A stretch of 64,000 nt of DNA from Nothophaeocryptopus gaeumannii (GCA_031771865.1 JASISA010000023.1:992001-1056000); one strand, 5' to 3'; positions 31,288 through 43,069 are shown, counted from the stretch's first letter. Translations and numbers: made by a program. The notes: generated from the letters alone by a model not told the origin.

Positions 31288-32961
31288 ATGAAGCAACCAG
31301 ATACGCAGAATGTGCGGGAGGAGGACGTGGCCAATGAGCGCATGTCGAAAGAGTCTGGAGATCATGAAGCACGCCAGGACCCTCATGAGGCGATCGAAAC
31401 CGCCTATAATCTTCCGAAAGCGCAGATGGCCACCATTACGGCCGGACTATGTCTGGCCGTGTTTCTGATCTCCCTAGACCGCACGATAATTGCCGTGGCC
31501 ATTCCAGATATTACAAACCAATTTCATTCGTTCGAAGACGTCGGATGGTATGGCTCAGCGTACCTGATCACGACTTGCGCGGTGCAGCCACTCTTCGGAC
31601 GATTGTTCACAGCTTGCGATGTAAAACGAACCTACATCCTCACTTTCGGATTGTTCGAAGTCGGAAGTCTGGTTTGTGCGACGGCGCCAAACTCCACAGC
31701 GCTGATCATTGGACGCGCCCTCGCCGGGTGCGGTGCTGGTGGTGTGCTGAGCGGGAGCTATGTGATTGTCGCCCAGACCGTGTCTCTACGAAAGAGGCCA
31801 TTGTACATCGCGAGTGTGAGCGTCATGTTCAGCATCGGTGCAATTGTGGCACCCTTGATTGGAGGTGCGTTGGCGCAGGGCGTGACCTGGAGGTGGGTGT
31901 TCTACCTGAACTTGCCAGTGGGTCTGCCGGTGATGTTGGCAATGATGCTGTGGCTGCGCATTCCGGAGCAACGGGATGGTATTACCAATACACCAGGTTC
32001 GTGGAGAGGCTTGTTGCGGACTCTGGACATTCCAGGAGCAGTGCTTCTGCTTGGAGCTGCCATCACGCTCTTCTATGCCTTGCAACGGGCTGCAGACGGG
32101 TTCGCATGGAGCAGCTCAATGATCATCGGTCTACTGGTGGGTGCAGGCGTGACGATGATCGCCTTTGTATTGTGGCAAGCTGCACAGGGCGAGAACGCTC
32201 TCATATCACCCCGAATCGTGCGACACAGGACAGTCCTCGCGGCCAGCTTTTCGAACATTGCAATGTATGCTGCGCTGATAACATACACGTACTTCTTGCC
32301 CATTTACTTCCAAGCCATCCGGAATGCAGGCATTGTACACTCTGCGGTAGACATGTTGCCACTGGTGGTATCGTGCAGTATCTTTTCGATACTCACAGGC
32401 GTAGCCGTGACTAAAATGGGCTACTTCACGCCGCCTGCCATCTTCGGTCTGACTGTCACCCTCATCGGAGCCGGAATGATGACGACTCTGGGCGTAGGGA
32501 CCGCAACTGCCAACTGGGCTGGCTATCAAGTACTGCTTGGTGTTGGCCTTGGCTTGGCGCTGCGGGCGGGCTTCTTTGGCATCCAAGCAGTACTTCCCCA
32601 ACGAGACATTGCTGTGGGATCGTCGTTGATGACCTTCTGTCAGAGCCTGGGTGGTGCTCTCGGGGTCAGCATCGGGAACACTGTATTGAATGACGCCCTT
32701 CGAAGAAGCAGTGAACGGTTGATGGGCAATGGGGTTAATGTAGATCAAGTAATCCAAGCTGGAGCGACAGCTTTTCGGAGCTTTACATATGGAGCAGCAC
32801 GAGAGGCGCTGATGGGAGAATATGCGAGGGCATTGAGACAGGTTTTCGTCATGGCCGCCGTCCTCTCTGGGGTCGCGTTAATGGCATCCTGCTTCATGGA
32901 GTTTCGGAGAATAGAGGCTCCAGCGTCGGCTCACGTTGAGCACGCGGAGGACGATCCGTAG
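31288..32961 (+). CDS. MFS transporter, DHA2-type (14-TM drug:H+ antiporter family)
   Basis: 557-aa single-exon membrane protein. The first 45 residues are hydrophilic and cytosolic. Then come repeated hydrophobic helices spanning the plasma membrane. Motifs include LDRTIIAVAIPDI in TM1, the motif C-like SIGAIVAPLIGGALAQGVTWRWVFYLNLPVG typical of antiporters, and GRLFTACDVKR in the loop between TM2 and TM3. About 14 segments can be counted. I chose the ATG at 31288 because an ATG at 31114 would add 58 residues that do not look like transporter sequence. Such proteins export toxins or drugs; the substrate is unknown. Divergently paired with the P450. Confidence 0.9.
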   Translation: MKQPDTQNVREEDVANERMSKESGDHEARQDPHEAIETAYNLPKAQMATITAGLCLAVFLISLDRTIIAVAIPDITNQFHSFEDVGWYGSAYLITTCAVQPLFGRLFTACDVKRTYILTFGLFEVGSLVCATAPNSTALIIGRALAGCGAGGVLSGSYVIVAQTVSLRKRPLYIASVSVMFSIGAIVAPLIGGALAQGVTWRWVFYLNLPVGLPVMLAMMLWLRIPEQRDGITNTPGSWRGLLRTLDIPGAVLLLGAAITLFYALQRAADGFAWSSSMIIGLLVGAGVTMIAFVLWQAAQGENALISPRIVRHRTVLAASFSNIAMYAALITYTYFLPIYFQAIRNAGIVHSAVDMLPLVVSCSIFSILTGVAVTKMGYFTPPAIFGLTVTLIGAGMMTTLGVGTATANWAGYQVLLGVGLGLALRAGFFGIQAVLPQRDIAVGSSLMTFCQSLGGALGVSIGNTVLNDALRRSSERLMGNGVNVDQVIQAGATAFRSFTYGAAREALMGEYARALRQVFVMAAVLSGVALMASCFMEFRRIEAPASAHVEHAEDDP

Positions 32962-33016
32962 GCGAGCCTTGGGATCAATGCAGAGGCAATGAGTTGTCAG
33001 TGGCGATCGCGCGTTC

Positions 33017-34073
33017 TCAGGCCAGGTGTAAATGTCCAGACATGCCGCATAATGCCGCGTACATGGAGAATCCAAGCTCGCTCAATCGTCCTAGTCGGAT
33101 CTTGCAATGACACAGAGCGTTTCGAAAGTACGCGAACAGCAGCGAAATGAAGGTGCTAGGGTCGTGGAAAACAAGACTCATGTCGGTGGTGGAAGCATAC
33201 TGGGTTTCGCAATTCGGTTGAGACTTCTAAGACAAAAGTCAACACCTCTCGACCTCTCTTCTACCTTACGCGTATAGTAATAATAGCATATATAGCGCGT
33301 AATATTTTTGGACATATATATTCAAAGAAAGAGAAGAGGTAATACTATAAGACGTCTATATTATAATAGGTATAATAAAGAATAAAGCGAGTACTTTAAA
33401 GAAGAAAGAGTATTAGAAAGATCGAAAGATAGATCCCTATCTTTTCTACGCCTTCGACTTAGTCTAACTTCTTATGGCTATAAGTATCGAAACAGCTTTA
33501 GCGAGTATTTGCATTTTCTCTTTATCGTTCTACCATAGGCAGTCGTCAAGTTCTACTATTTCGCGCACGTAGAAAGGTGCTTTCTATAGGTCGTCGACTT
33601 CTGTCCGAGTCTTAACCGAGTTGCGAAACCCAGTAACTTACTGGAGACAGAGTCTTGAGCACGGTGCCAAGCCTCGGAAATTGTGGCCTGAGGCTAGGAC
33701 TTTCCCCTTCCTGGCCATTCAACTCGTTCATGCTTCCCTTCGATCTCAACCTTGCCCTCAACTCCATGTCATCGGCAATAAGCGCATTGGACTGCAGTGG
33801 CAAGGGACGCTCTTCGATGCCTTCGATACTCTCTAGCTTCCAGCGAGTAGCAGGATCACTGATGAGCAACATAGCCGAGCGGAGGTTGACCTGGATCTTG
33901 CCCGTCAGGCCACCTTGACACGTCCGCATGGGAAATTGTTGTAGAGTCATGAGAAGAACGATGCAGCGAAAGAAATTGAATACATATGTACTCGGCATGC
34001 TTCGGCCACCCTCGGGTCTGTCGAGGGTATTCATCAGTTGCGCATAACGTTCGAAGCAACCATGCATTTGCAT
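33017..34073 (-). pseudogene. Possible ORF split by the MITE, hypothetical
   Basis: A minus-strand frame runs from ATG at 34073 for 153 codons and stops just inside the right end of the MITE. If the element (33200-33633) and one TA copy are removed in silico, the frame continues through the junction for another 60 codons to TGA at 33017. That end is 55 bp from the stop of the MFS gene, a spacing like other convergent pairs here. The protein is not recognised. A 60-codon extension has roughly a 5% chance of arising randomly, so support is moderate. Confidence 0.3.
33200..33633. mobile_element. MITE, Tc1/mariner-like, 434 bp
   Basis: The ends are inverted repeats of 26 bp (33200-33225 and 33608-33633), both reading CTGGGTTTCGCAA inward, then TCGGTT and AGACT, with two transition mismatches. 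A TA dinucleotide flanks each side (33198-33199 and 33634-33635), the target duplication of Tc1/mariner elements. The interior is TA-rich with no coding capacity, as expected for a non-autonomous element, perhaps also RIP-mutated. No autonomous partner is in the window. Confidence 0.85.
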
Positions 34074-35080
34074 GTGATCAAGCGTATGAGTAAAGCTGCT
34101 TTTCTAACGAACGTGTATGAGAAGGCTTCTTCGAGTACTTCTATAGGTCGGAATCAATTCCAAGCAGACCCTCTATACAAAATCTTTTGGTAATTGGCAG
34201 GGACACGTACTCTCTTCCTCTCTCAAGGCCTTCGACCTCCATACAGGCCATTCCCATGCCGATGCTAGCTTGAGAACGCACAACATGTTCATTTCTCAAA
34301 GGGACGGTGTGATGTCGTTTCAAATTTCGCATACCCGACTCAGGACCATGTTCTTTTCTAAGAATAGGATTAGGATCGCACTCGGGGATCAAGGAAGGTT
34401 CGTGTTAGCCCGAAGAATCGTTCTCCGACACGTGTGAAACCACCCTGCAGGACCGCATGCACATGTGCATAGCATGCGTAAAAGGGCAGCTGCTGAAGAG
34501 TGAACCTCTCAGCCCCACGAGCATGCAGCATGGGCGGTAGAGGTATATATGATGGCAAGATGGAGTGATGGGATACATTCTGATTCAAGTCGTAATAGAT
34601 ACATATCATGGTATCAAACATCAATTCTATCAACTGATATCTCCCTTTCCTATCCAGCGGCGGTGGTGTGACGGTAGTAGAGTAATGGGTGTGGTGTGGT
34701 GTGGTATTACGTACAAGTTGAGAGCGGTGTCTGTGGTAGAGTTTGTGGTGTGTGGTCATGTCCAACTCTTTCGCCGTCTTATAGCGACCGGTCATGCCCC
34801 AATTCCAAACGACATACTGATTCAAAAACAAAAAAAGCTGCAGTGGTGGTATTCTGTCCTCCCTCGACAAACATGCGAATGCTCGTGAGCATGCATGGAA
34901 ATCCCAAACTCCCTCGCCATGATAGTTGGTAGTCCTAACCCTGAAAGGTGAGTAGTGACTCAAGTTCCTGTCCCGTTGTGTTTCATGTCCAATGGCCCCC
35001 AGCTGAGCGACAGATTTGATGGGTAACGTAGATGATGGAAGCAATGCTTTTGGTGTGTGCAATCAAGTGACCGGATCAAC
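34074..35080. other. Intergenic region
   Basis: About 1 kb with no supported gene. It holds the 3' flank of the Ser/Thr-rich membrane protein, with TG-rich simple sequence near 34690-34760. Confidence 0.4.
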
Positions 35081-36425
35081 CTAGAAGTTCTGTGCAATTC
35101 CCGAGTTGCCTTGTTGGTAGTTGCCAGGCTGCTGTATCCGTGTGTTACGGCGAGCGCTGACGTCTTGCACGATGGGCATGGGGTTGTCGTTGCCGCCGCC
35201 GTATGTTCCGTCACCGTAGGGGCCGTGTTGGCTGTAGCCGAAGCTGGTAGCGGGGTTATAACCCTCGTATGATTGAGGCATGCTGCCAACGTTGGCTTGT
35301 CCATCGGAAGCATCTGAATGCTGGCCTGCCGAATAGGTGGAAGAAGCATTGGAAGGTCCACGCTTCATTCCACCAGCCAGACCAGCACCAGCGACTGGTC
35401 CCTGACCGAGAGATCCAACATCGCTACTCATCGTTTCTCTTCGCTGGTGATGTCCTCCTCCTAGCATGGCATCACCGCTGTTGCCGTCCGAATTGCCACC
35501 ACTCGGCGACCCAGGACCGCGGTACGGGTTGCTACCCGCGTCCGAAAGCTGGCCCTGCGTATGGCCTCCAGAGAGTGTGGTGGACATCTTGCGGTTGGAG
35601 CCAACCGCCGCGCCCCATCCACGGTATCCGCTATTGTCTTCTGACATCTCATGGCCGCTTTCTGAGGCCACGGCGGGCAGCGTCGGGTCATTGTTAGGGT
35701 TAAACCCATAGTCCTCCACCTCTTTCCTCCGCGCCTCCTCAGCGGCCTTCTTTTGCTTCCGTTTCCTCCATAATAGAATTGCACCGAGTACCAGCAGTGC
35801 GACAACCACTACGGGCACAACAACCGCGATCGCGGTGACTCCCGCAGTAGAGAGGCCTTTACCGCTGCTGCCACTGCCGCCTGAGCCGCCGCCGCCAGTG
35901 TTGAGCGCCGCTCCGGATGAGGTGGTACTCGAACCTGTAGCAGAGGATAGGGGGCTTGTGACCGGTACCTCTGTTGCCGAGTTTGTCCGGGTCACTACGA
36001 CAGTCACGGCTGAGTCTGACTGCCCGGGTTGCGTTCCGGTAGCTGTGACGACTGAAGTGATGACTTGTGTGGTGGGCGCGACGGAAGACAGCGAAACCGT
36101 TGAGGTGGATTGTACGGCGCTCGTGGACTGCTCTTGTGTCGTTGTCGATGTGAAGGATGTTTCGGCAACAATTGATGATGATACGGCGGAACTGATGGAA
36201 GAGATTACGGAGGATGAAATTGGGAGCGAGGACGTGGTGCCAGCCGAGGACGTCGTCGACTGCGTCGTCGCGGTGCCTGTCCTGGTGTTAGTCGGCATGA
36301 TGGTGGTGGTGGATTTTCGCGATGCGCGCAGCAGCGGCGAGCGGCGGCAGCGACGACAATATTGAGTCGTGAGGTAGTACTGCAGAGTAGTAGTAGGGGT
36401 CAGACTTACTGGTGGTGTTGGACAT
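35081..36425 (-). CDS. Ser/Thr-rich single-pass membrane protein
   Basis: Predicted 403-aa protein. Exon 1 is only 16 nt (36425-36410, MSNTT plus one base). A 133-nt intron (36277-36409; donor GTAAGT, CTAAC branch, GACAG acceptor) leads to exon 2, 36276-35081. An unspliced start at 36298 is the alternative. The first 145 residues are almost pure Ser/Thr/Val with likely O-glycosylation. A Gly-rich hinge and a transmembrane helix (about 149-172, VTAIAVVVPVVVVALLVLGAI) follow, capped by WRKRKQKK. The cytoplasmic tail is Gly/Ser/Asn-rich. The layout is like that of wall-stress sensors of the Mid2/Wsc type, but without a signal peptide or WSC domain. The sensor role is inference. Confidence 0.75.
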
Positions 36426-38639
36426 AGCGGGATACGAGTACAAGAGTACCTGGGCCGAGGGCGCGATCTAACTGGTCGAGGGCTAGATGAGGGCGGAAAA
36501 GCGTCTCAGCTGGTTCTGGAATGCTGCGCTGGCGGCGACATCCAGGGCGGATGCTGGCCAAGAGGTCCTCTATTATCGAGGTGTGAAGGGTATATTATGC
36601 TGGCCGCGGGGAAACAAAGAGCGTCTTGTTGGTCAAAGGGCCGGTGACTTGGTGCAATGTCGTTCGAAGGTGAACAATAACTCCAGTCTCTGCTCCTGAA
36701 ACACTCGAGTGCTTCCTCGCTCAAGTCGGCCGTCTCAGGTGGGTCAGGAGGGTCGCCTACGCGTTGTCGCAGGAGAGGAGAGGAGAGTTCGGCGTCAACG
36801 TCTCCTCACAGTCCTGCTCGGCGGCTGATGATGTTCGGTATGTTTGGTATATTCGATGTCTGATGTCTGCATACACCTGAGGCAGATAGAAGACAAGAGG
36901 ATGAGAGGTGGCCCCGACGAGGTTTGCGAGGCCTGGACTGAACAGAGCTCGGCGCCTCATCGTCGCTTTGCAGCACGGATCACAGCTCTCTATCTATCAT
37001 TACGGAGTAATTTCCTGCCCCATCACCGTTGCCGAGCAATCCACGCACCGTCGTCTAATCGTCTGGCTGGCACACCACTACTTTACCGCAAACAGTACTC
37101 AATCTCGCCCTTTTCCCAAATTGTCCCTGCAAGCGTTGAGCGACCCAGTCTCCGTGACGCGATACCTACCATTTCCTCCTTCTTCACAAGACATGGTCGC
37201 TGGTAGCTTTCATCGATACGGCTGCTATTTCCAAGCAACCACACGGCGAGGCTGAGAATCATCATGAGCCGCATTCGACTCCACCACTCATGACCTCTGC
37301 CCGTACTCCTCGAGGAGCAACAGCGAGCTCGAATTGGTCGCAGACCGCTTACAGCTGATAGCGAGCGTCCTTCACCCAATGACACCACGCCGCCATCCCC
37401 GGACACTTGGACGTCAAGGTCCGATACGAGGAGCGGATCAGCTTACGAAAACCTTGCCCGTGAGGCTCTGCAGAGCTACTGTCCCGGTGTCCCTATTTTC
37501 GACCTTCTACCTCGGTCACGCATCCAAGAGCATCTTCTCCAGATGCGACGCTGCTTGGGTATACGGTCTGCGACTTTATAGAGGCAAACAGCGTGCGACT
37601 TCTCGCAAAAGAACTACGAGCACTGGAGCTTGTTTTCCCTGTGCGACTGTCTCGGCACAAAGTAATATCCGCACTCTTGCCACGGCATCTTTGGATCGCA
37701 CATGACATGCCGCGTTCGTTTATTACGACAAACCCCATTCAGAGGATCCAGATGCGAATCGCTAGATCGGTCAGGCGCTGAGGATGGCTCGTGATGATGG
37801 GCTGCCCCCGATTAAGCATCTCTGATCCTCCTTGGCGACTTGCACATGGCAGTCTAAGAATGATCATCAATGGTTGCACAACATCTGCAGCAAGGCCTCG
37901 TGCATACTTCTACCTAGAGATATGCCGGAGAATATCAGTGAAGCAATACCGCATTTCTATCATGGGTACAATTGTTGCTAACGTTGGCATGCGATTGCTC
38001 AGGACCTACTCACATGTGCATTTTCAAATCTTCAAATGCGATCAGATGCCAGTAATAAGCTGCTATGGCTATCCACGGCTTTCGGCATATTCACCGCGAC
38101 TGTACTCGGCTTTCAAGCACTTCATCACCTCAATCACAAGCTCTGCCGAGGCCACCCGGGTGTATTTGGAATCGGCGGCAGGCAACTCTTCATCGGTCAG
38201 CGATGTCCACGTGGCTATCCTAGCAGGTAATATAGTTGCTGCAGACCTGCTGTGCGGACTCTTCTTCTTCCTTTAACAGCAAGCAGATCCTGTGGGAGCA
38301 GTCATCCTCTCGGAGGAGCTCGACACCTTGATCAGGTTGCCTCATCGACAACTATGCCATGGCATGGGTTCGGAGAGGTGCACCACTGAAGAATGCCAGC
38401 GGGCATGAGAGGTCTCAGTAAGCTTGCTCGATTCTCGCTGTGCTCAAGACATTCCAAGCTCACGAAAGCAAATGCACGATCGGAAGAACTCACCCCATTA
38501 GGCGAGATAGGCATTGGCGGGGGCATTGGCCGTTCTCAATGACGCAGATAGCTTAAGAGGTAAGCCATTGAAGACTGATTGGACGTTTATACTGATACCA
38601 TACTTTCACCAAACATACAGGCCATCAAATCCTGCAAAC
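36426..38639. other. Gene-poor stretch
   Basis: About 2.2 kb with scattered ORFs below 165 codons, none with recognisable domains or splice continuity. The left end is the promoter of the Ser/Thr-rich protein. I see no RNA gene or repeat structure. Confidence 0.4.
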
Positions 38640-39617
38640 ATGGCGAACAAAACTGCCAGAATCAAAATCGCCCTTTCAATCGACTTCGACGCCATATCCG
38701 CCTGGCTAGGAACCGGAGCTCATCCTAAGAATACCACATCAGATTATTCTGCCGGCTACTTCTCCGCCACAACAGGTGTCCCTCGCCTCCTTCGTCTCTT
38801 CTCCAAACTTGGTATATCAGATAAAGTCACCTGGTGTATCCCCGGCCACAGCATAGAAACCTTCCCCTCCCAAACCCGCGCCATCATCGACTCCGGAGCC
38901 GAAATCGCCCTGCATGGGTATTCGCATGAGAGTGCGAGTCAGATGACAGCGCAGCAGGAGGAGGATGTGCTGAAGAAATGTATTGGACTCGTTGAGGAAC
39001 GAACGGGGACGAAGCCGAGAGGTTACCGAGCGCCATTGTATCAGTTATCTGAACGAACAATCTCCCTCCTCCAGTCCCACGACTTCCTCTGGGATTCCTC
39101 CCTCTCGCATTACGATTGCACACCATATTACCTCCCTCTCAACCCTGCCCCAATCGAAGCGATCAAGTTTGGAGAGGACGTGAAAGCGGAAACCTGGATG
39201 CATCCTTCTCCTAATTTCGATGATCTGGAGACGAGTGATTTGGTGGAGATACCGTGTAATTGGTACATGGAGGATGCGACGCCGTTGCAGTTTTATCCCA
39301 ACAACCCCAACACCCAAGGATACGTTGACGTCCGTGTTATTGAACAGATGTGGAAGGACCGGTTTCAGTTTCTACTATAAGAGCAAACGAGGATGCGGGT
39401 GGAGGCGCGAGAGGGCAAGGGAAAGAAGGAAGGAGAAGAAATGCTGGTCTTCAGTTTGGTGCTGCATCCTGAGACGAGTGGGATGGCCCATGTGATAGGC
39501 ATGATTGAGAGATTTTTGAGGTGGCTGCAGACTGAGCAAGGGGAGAGGGTGGTGTTTGAGAGGTATGGGGATATTGCGGAGGAGTGGAAGAAGACCCAGT
39601 CTTCAAAATCTTCATAG
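38640..39617 (+). CDS. Polysaccharide deacetylase (NodB-like), with in-frame stop
   Basis: From ATG 38640 to TAA 39378-39380 the frame gives 246 aa. It has the NodB fold motifs: SIDFDAISAW with the metal-site Asp, HGYSHES with the His pair, and RGYRAPLYQLS. The family includes PgdA-like deacetylases and related metal-dependent amidases; the substrate is unknown. Homologues continue past WKDRF with a conserved C-terminal segment. Here that segment (LVFSLVLHPETSGMAHVIGM...) lies in the same frame beyond the TAA, to 39617. No intron of suitable length removes the stop. Either the gene is truncated by a nonsense change, or the stop is a sequence error or read through. Convergent with the SDR gene. 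Confidence 0.7.
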
Positions 39618-39671
39618 CAGCAGGCCTCAATAACGCAGACTGACCAGCATGCCTCTCTTCTTCTTCTTTCT

Positions 39672-40578
39672 TCATACCTTCCTCCCCCACCTCTCACTCC
39701 CCCTCACCTCCTCCTCCCTCCATACAACCCTCCCCTCCATCCCCCCATCCACACTAACCACCTGCCCACTAACATGCCCCGCCGCCCTCTCACTCGCCAA
39801 AAACGCCACCGTCCTCGCAACATCTTCCGGTCTCGCAATCTTCCTCAGCGCAGCAGTCGCTTGTCCCTCAAAATACAACTCCCTCGCATCATCCAACCTA
39901 TCCCCTATCAACTCCGTATCAACCCATCCCGGCGCTACAGCGTTTATGCGGGCGCGGGAGTTTATCCGCACGATTTCGTTTTTGACGGTGGGGACCAGGC
40001 CATACATGAGACCTGCTTTTGCCGAGGCGTATTCGGAATGACCTGCTTGCCCGAATTTGCCGCATTCGGAGCCTGTCACAACGATAGCCAGATTCCGCAA
40101 CTCCTTGCCATCGTTTGAGGTTTGGGAGGATATGGCGGATTGGAGGAAGTGTTTTATGGTTAAGAATGTTCCACGGACATTGACGGCGTAGACGTTCTCC
40201 CAAGTCTCGAGAAATAACTCCCAGATGCTTGGGTGAGATTGTTCGTTTGTTATGCCGGCGTTGGCGCAGAGGATGTTGATGGGTCCGAAATGAGTTGTTG
40301 CTTCCTTGATGCTTTGAGATATTGAGGTCTCGTCTGATATATCGCCGGTGACATTGAAGATGTTGGGGTCAGTGGAGGGCTGTTTAGCTGGCCGGACATC
40401 GTGGGCCGTTACTTTGCAGCCGTTTGCTGGGTGTTGTGTTAGGAGAGTTTTGCTTGAGTTATACGTTTGGACTGAGAAGCGTGGACTTGCCGATGAGCTC
40501 TTTAACAATGGCGCTACCAATGCCTCCTTGGGCTCCGGTGACAAATGCATGGAGGCCTTCAATCGCAAGGAATGACAT
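39672..40578 (-). CDS. Short-chain dehydrogenase/reductase
   Basis: Predicted 280-aa classical SDR from exons 40578-40491 and 40426-39672. The 64-nt intron (40427-40490) starts with GC (GCAAGT), has a CTAAC branch and ends CAG. Splicing joins ...AIVKELI to ANGCKVTAHDVR, exactly the expected beta-alpha-beta nucleotide fold. The cofactor motif is TGAQGGIG (residues 14-21). CANAG and the catalytic YASAK follow, preceded by a Ser in VVTGSECG. The C-terminal VSGQVVSVDGG is standard. The substrate is unknown. The stop lies 55 bp from the end of the deacetylase reading frame. Confidence 0.9.
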
Positions 40579-43069
40579 GCTGGTCAGTGGTCTTGATATG
40601 GTTGATTTCTTTTACTATTCTCATTGATGTCTGAACAGAAGAAAGACTGAGCGTTTTGCCTTCTTGCGGAAGCTGCGATAGTCTCTCGCTATAGCTTACG
40701 TAAAGTCAGATCGTATGTTCTCACCTCCATTGTCTATACAGTACGTCATGTGAAGTGGCCACTTCGACGCTTTAGATGAGGTGCTTTAAGACCTTATCGT
40801 CGAATTGTCGAAAGTGCATTCGAGGGAGGAAGAGGTGAAGTCAAGTGTATCTTCATTGCGGATGGCCGAAGCCCAGTCGTTGGCGCTAAATTGGACGACC
40901 TGCTCTTGCGGCCATGTGGGTGAAGGACAGCAGAAGATGAAACGTTTCCCACCTCCTCTTCCACTCGGCAATGCGTTGTCAGATGCACTGTAAGCGCTGC
41001 TAAGCTGAAGATGCTGTACCTCACGCACTTGAGACAATAAAGCACAGCTGAAGTGTAGTACTAAAGCTGTGTTGTCCACTCGCCTGTCCCTACCAGCAAC
41101 CGCGAGCAGTACCTGGAACATCTCCGTAGGACGGCATCGAAAGACCAGAGACACGCCTTCTGCAGGACCCGCAGGATAGGACTTGCGGTGTCAGAGTGAA
41201 GACCAGATGGCCATTCAATCAAAGAGTCGGGTAATCGCTTGCCCGACAGCTGTCTCGTCGCCACGCCTCTGCCATTGCCTTGGAGTGAGACATGCACTCA
41301 AAGACTGGGTCGATGTTGGAGAAGTGTTGAGCGAGTCGCATTGGATCCACGGTGTCGGTCCAAAGCCTGTAAGCTGCATCGTGAATCCTCTGCTCAGGAC
41401 TTCTTTCTCTACTTGGTAGCTACAGCCTACTAGCTGTTGTCTCGGGAAACTGATGACGAGTCGACGGAAGGCTTTTTTCATGCACTGCGAGCACCTCGGT
41501 CACGATCATGGTCGTACACAGGCTGCATCTCTGCGTGTCAGCTCTGTAGGCATCTCCACGTGTTTCTGAGCCTTGGGACGTTCGGCGACAGCTCGTCTGC
41601 GCCAGCAATTAGAGGCGCCGCCATTGCATCTGCCAAGAAGCTACATCCCGTTCACATCGTCGGTGATGACTGCCTTTTGCAATGAGCTCGCCACGCAGCC
41701 GGAGTCTGCGACTACACGACGTTCTTTACCGCGCCCTGCTTGGTTATCGCCAACAAAGAGTGAGGTGAGCGAGCACAGGGGACAATTCATGTGGAAACGA
41801 TGGAGATCCTGAGGCATCTGTCTCACCAAGCATATCTGGAGCAACGTCCGATCGTGGCTGAGCGGAACGTAAGCAGCCGGATGCAGAGCCACTCCACTTC
41901 ACTCCACTCCGCCTTTTGCAATTTCGGCTCTGCACCACCGTGGTCCGACCCTGGTTACATTCATCAACGAGAGGAGAAAAGCTATCGAGCTTCTGCATTT
42001 GGCGTAGAGCGTGAAGTCTGCCATGTTCACTTGCACTTCCAGACGACTCACCAGACGACTACCCGAGCTTCGGCGCGTAGCGATGCTAAGCGATGCTACA
42101 TTCTCGCCCAGCCGCGTGTCTCGCGACAAACCACACCACAGCTGCTGGACAGTGGACACCGCAGTGCACGAAAATTTATCTCTGCGTGCCCTGTGTGGCT
42201 GCAGGTCAGCGTGGCAGCCACGGACCTTCCCAGGGGCTATCGAGGCTATTGAGCCGTGCCTTGCATGCCGGGACGTCTCCTCGCAAGATGATTGGATACG
42301 CCGTCTTCTCCGATCCTGCCAGCAGAACGGCCATACCGGAGTGGGAGACGTGAGACTTTCAGGAACAGGAACTGACTTGCGTGTGCCCATGGCGCACCTC
42401 CTAAGATTACGGGGTGCTCGTCAGCTCGTGTCGACGCAATCGCCACAAATGATGCCGGAAGAGAAATACAGAGGATCGAGCAATGGAAAGTCCAGAATCT
42501 TGGAAACATCTGCCCTCTTGCAGGCACTCAAGAAAGTCCGGAAAGCAGCAAACCATTGAGCACATTACCCGTCCTTCTGGGTCCGTCATGCGGCAGACAT
42601 TTCTAGTCTCGCATAAGGCTTGGAGGTGGAGAGTCGATGCCTTTGCGATCGCTATCTGATTGGTAGAGTGGCATGCATCAGGGGTGACCAACGACCGTCC
42701 GGACCTTTGACTGGCCACGGCGGTGGAGGCTGTTCACTCGGCTACGACAGACTAGGCATCCTGCACTTTACCAGTGAGTTCTGAGTTCTGCCCATGTTTC
42801 GTGGCTGCTCCCTAACTTACAAGTAGCACACACCTGCAATCCTCATGTTTACTTTCTCTCTGCACGCTTCACGGGTCTGAAGGTATCGCGCTCTCGTCCA
42901 TCACATTTTTTACCATCACAAGTCGCTCTCTTGGTCTTTGACAGACCCTCACATTCCTTGTGACGAGAATACCATTTGCGAGAATCCATCGGAGTCGCCA
43001 GTCGATCCCTCACAATCCTTGCTACAATCGGACGAAGATCTCGAAGTCTCAGATACCTACAGCATCAAG
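40579..43069. other. Gene-poor stretch
   Basis: About 2.5 kb where ORFs on both strands reach 182 codons but none resembles a protein family, and overlapping frames on opposite strands suggest chance. The last 300 bp form the promoter and leader of the DPBB gene. It may hold an unrecognised lncRNA or orphan gene; nothing in the sequence decides this. Confidence 0.4.

Noticed and set aside
42011..42559. 182-codon plus-strand ORF overlapping a 163-codon minus-strand ORF
   Set aside because: No domain, overlapping opposite frames and low-complexity basic composition point to chance ORFs.
42938..43069. N-terminal extension of the DPBB protein to an upstream in-frame ATG
   Set aside because: It would place 44 polar residues before a clear signal peptide; the ATG at 43070 gives a normal secreted protein.
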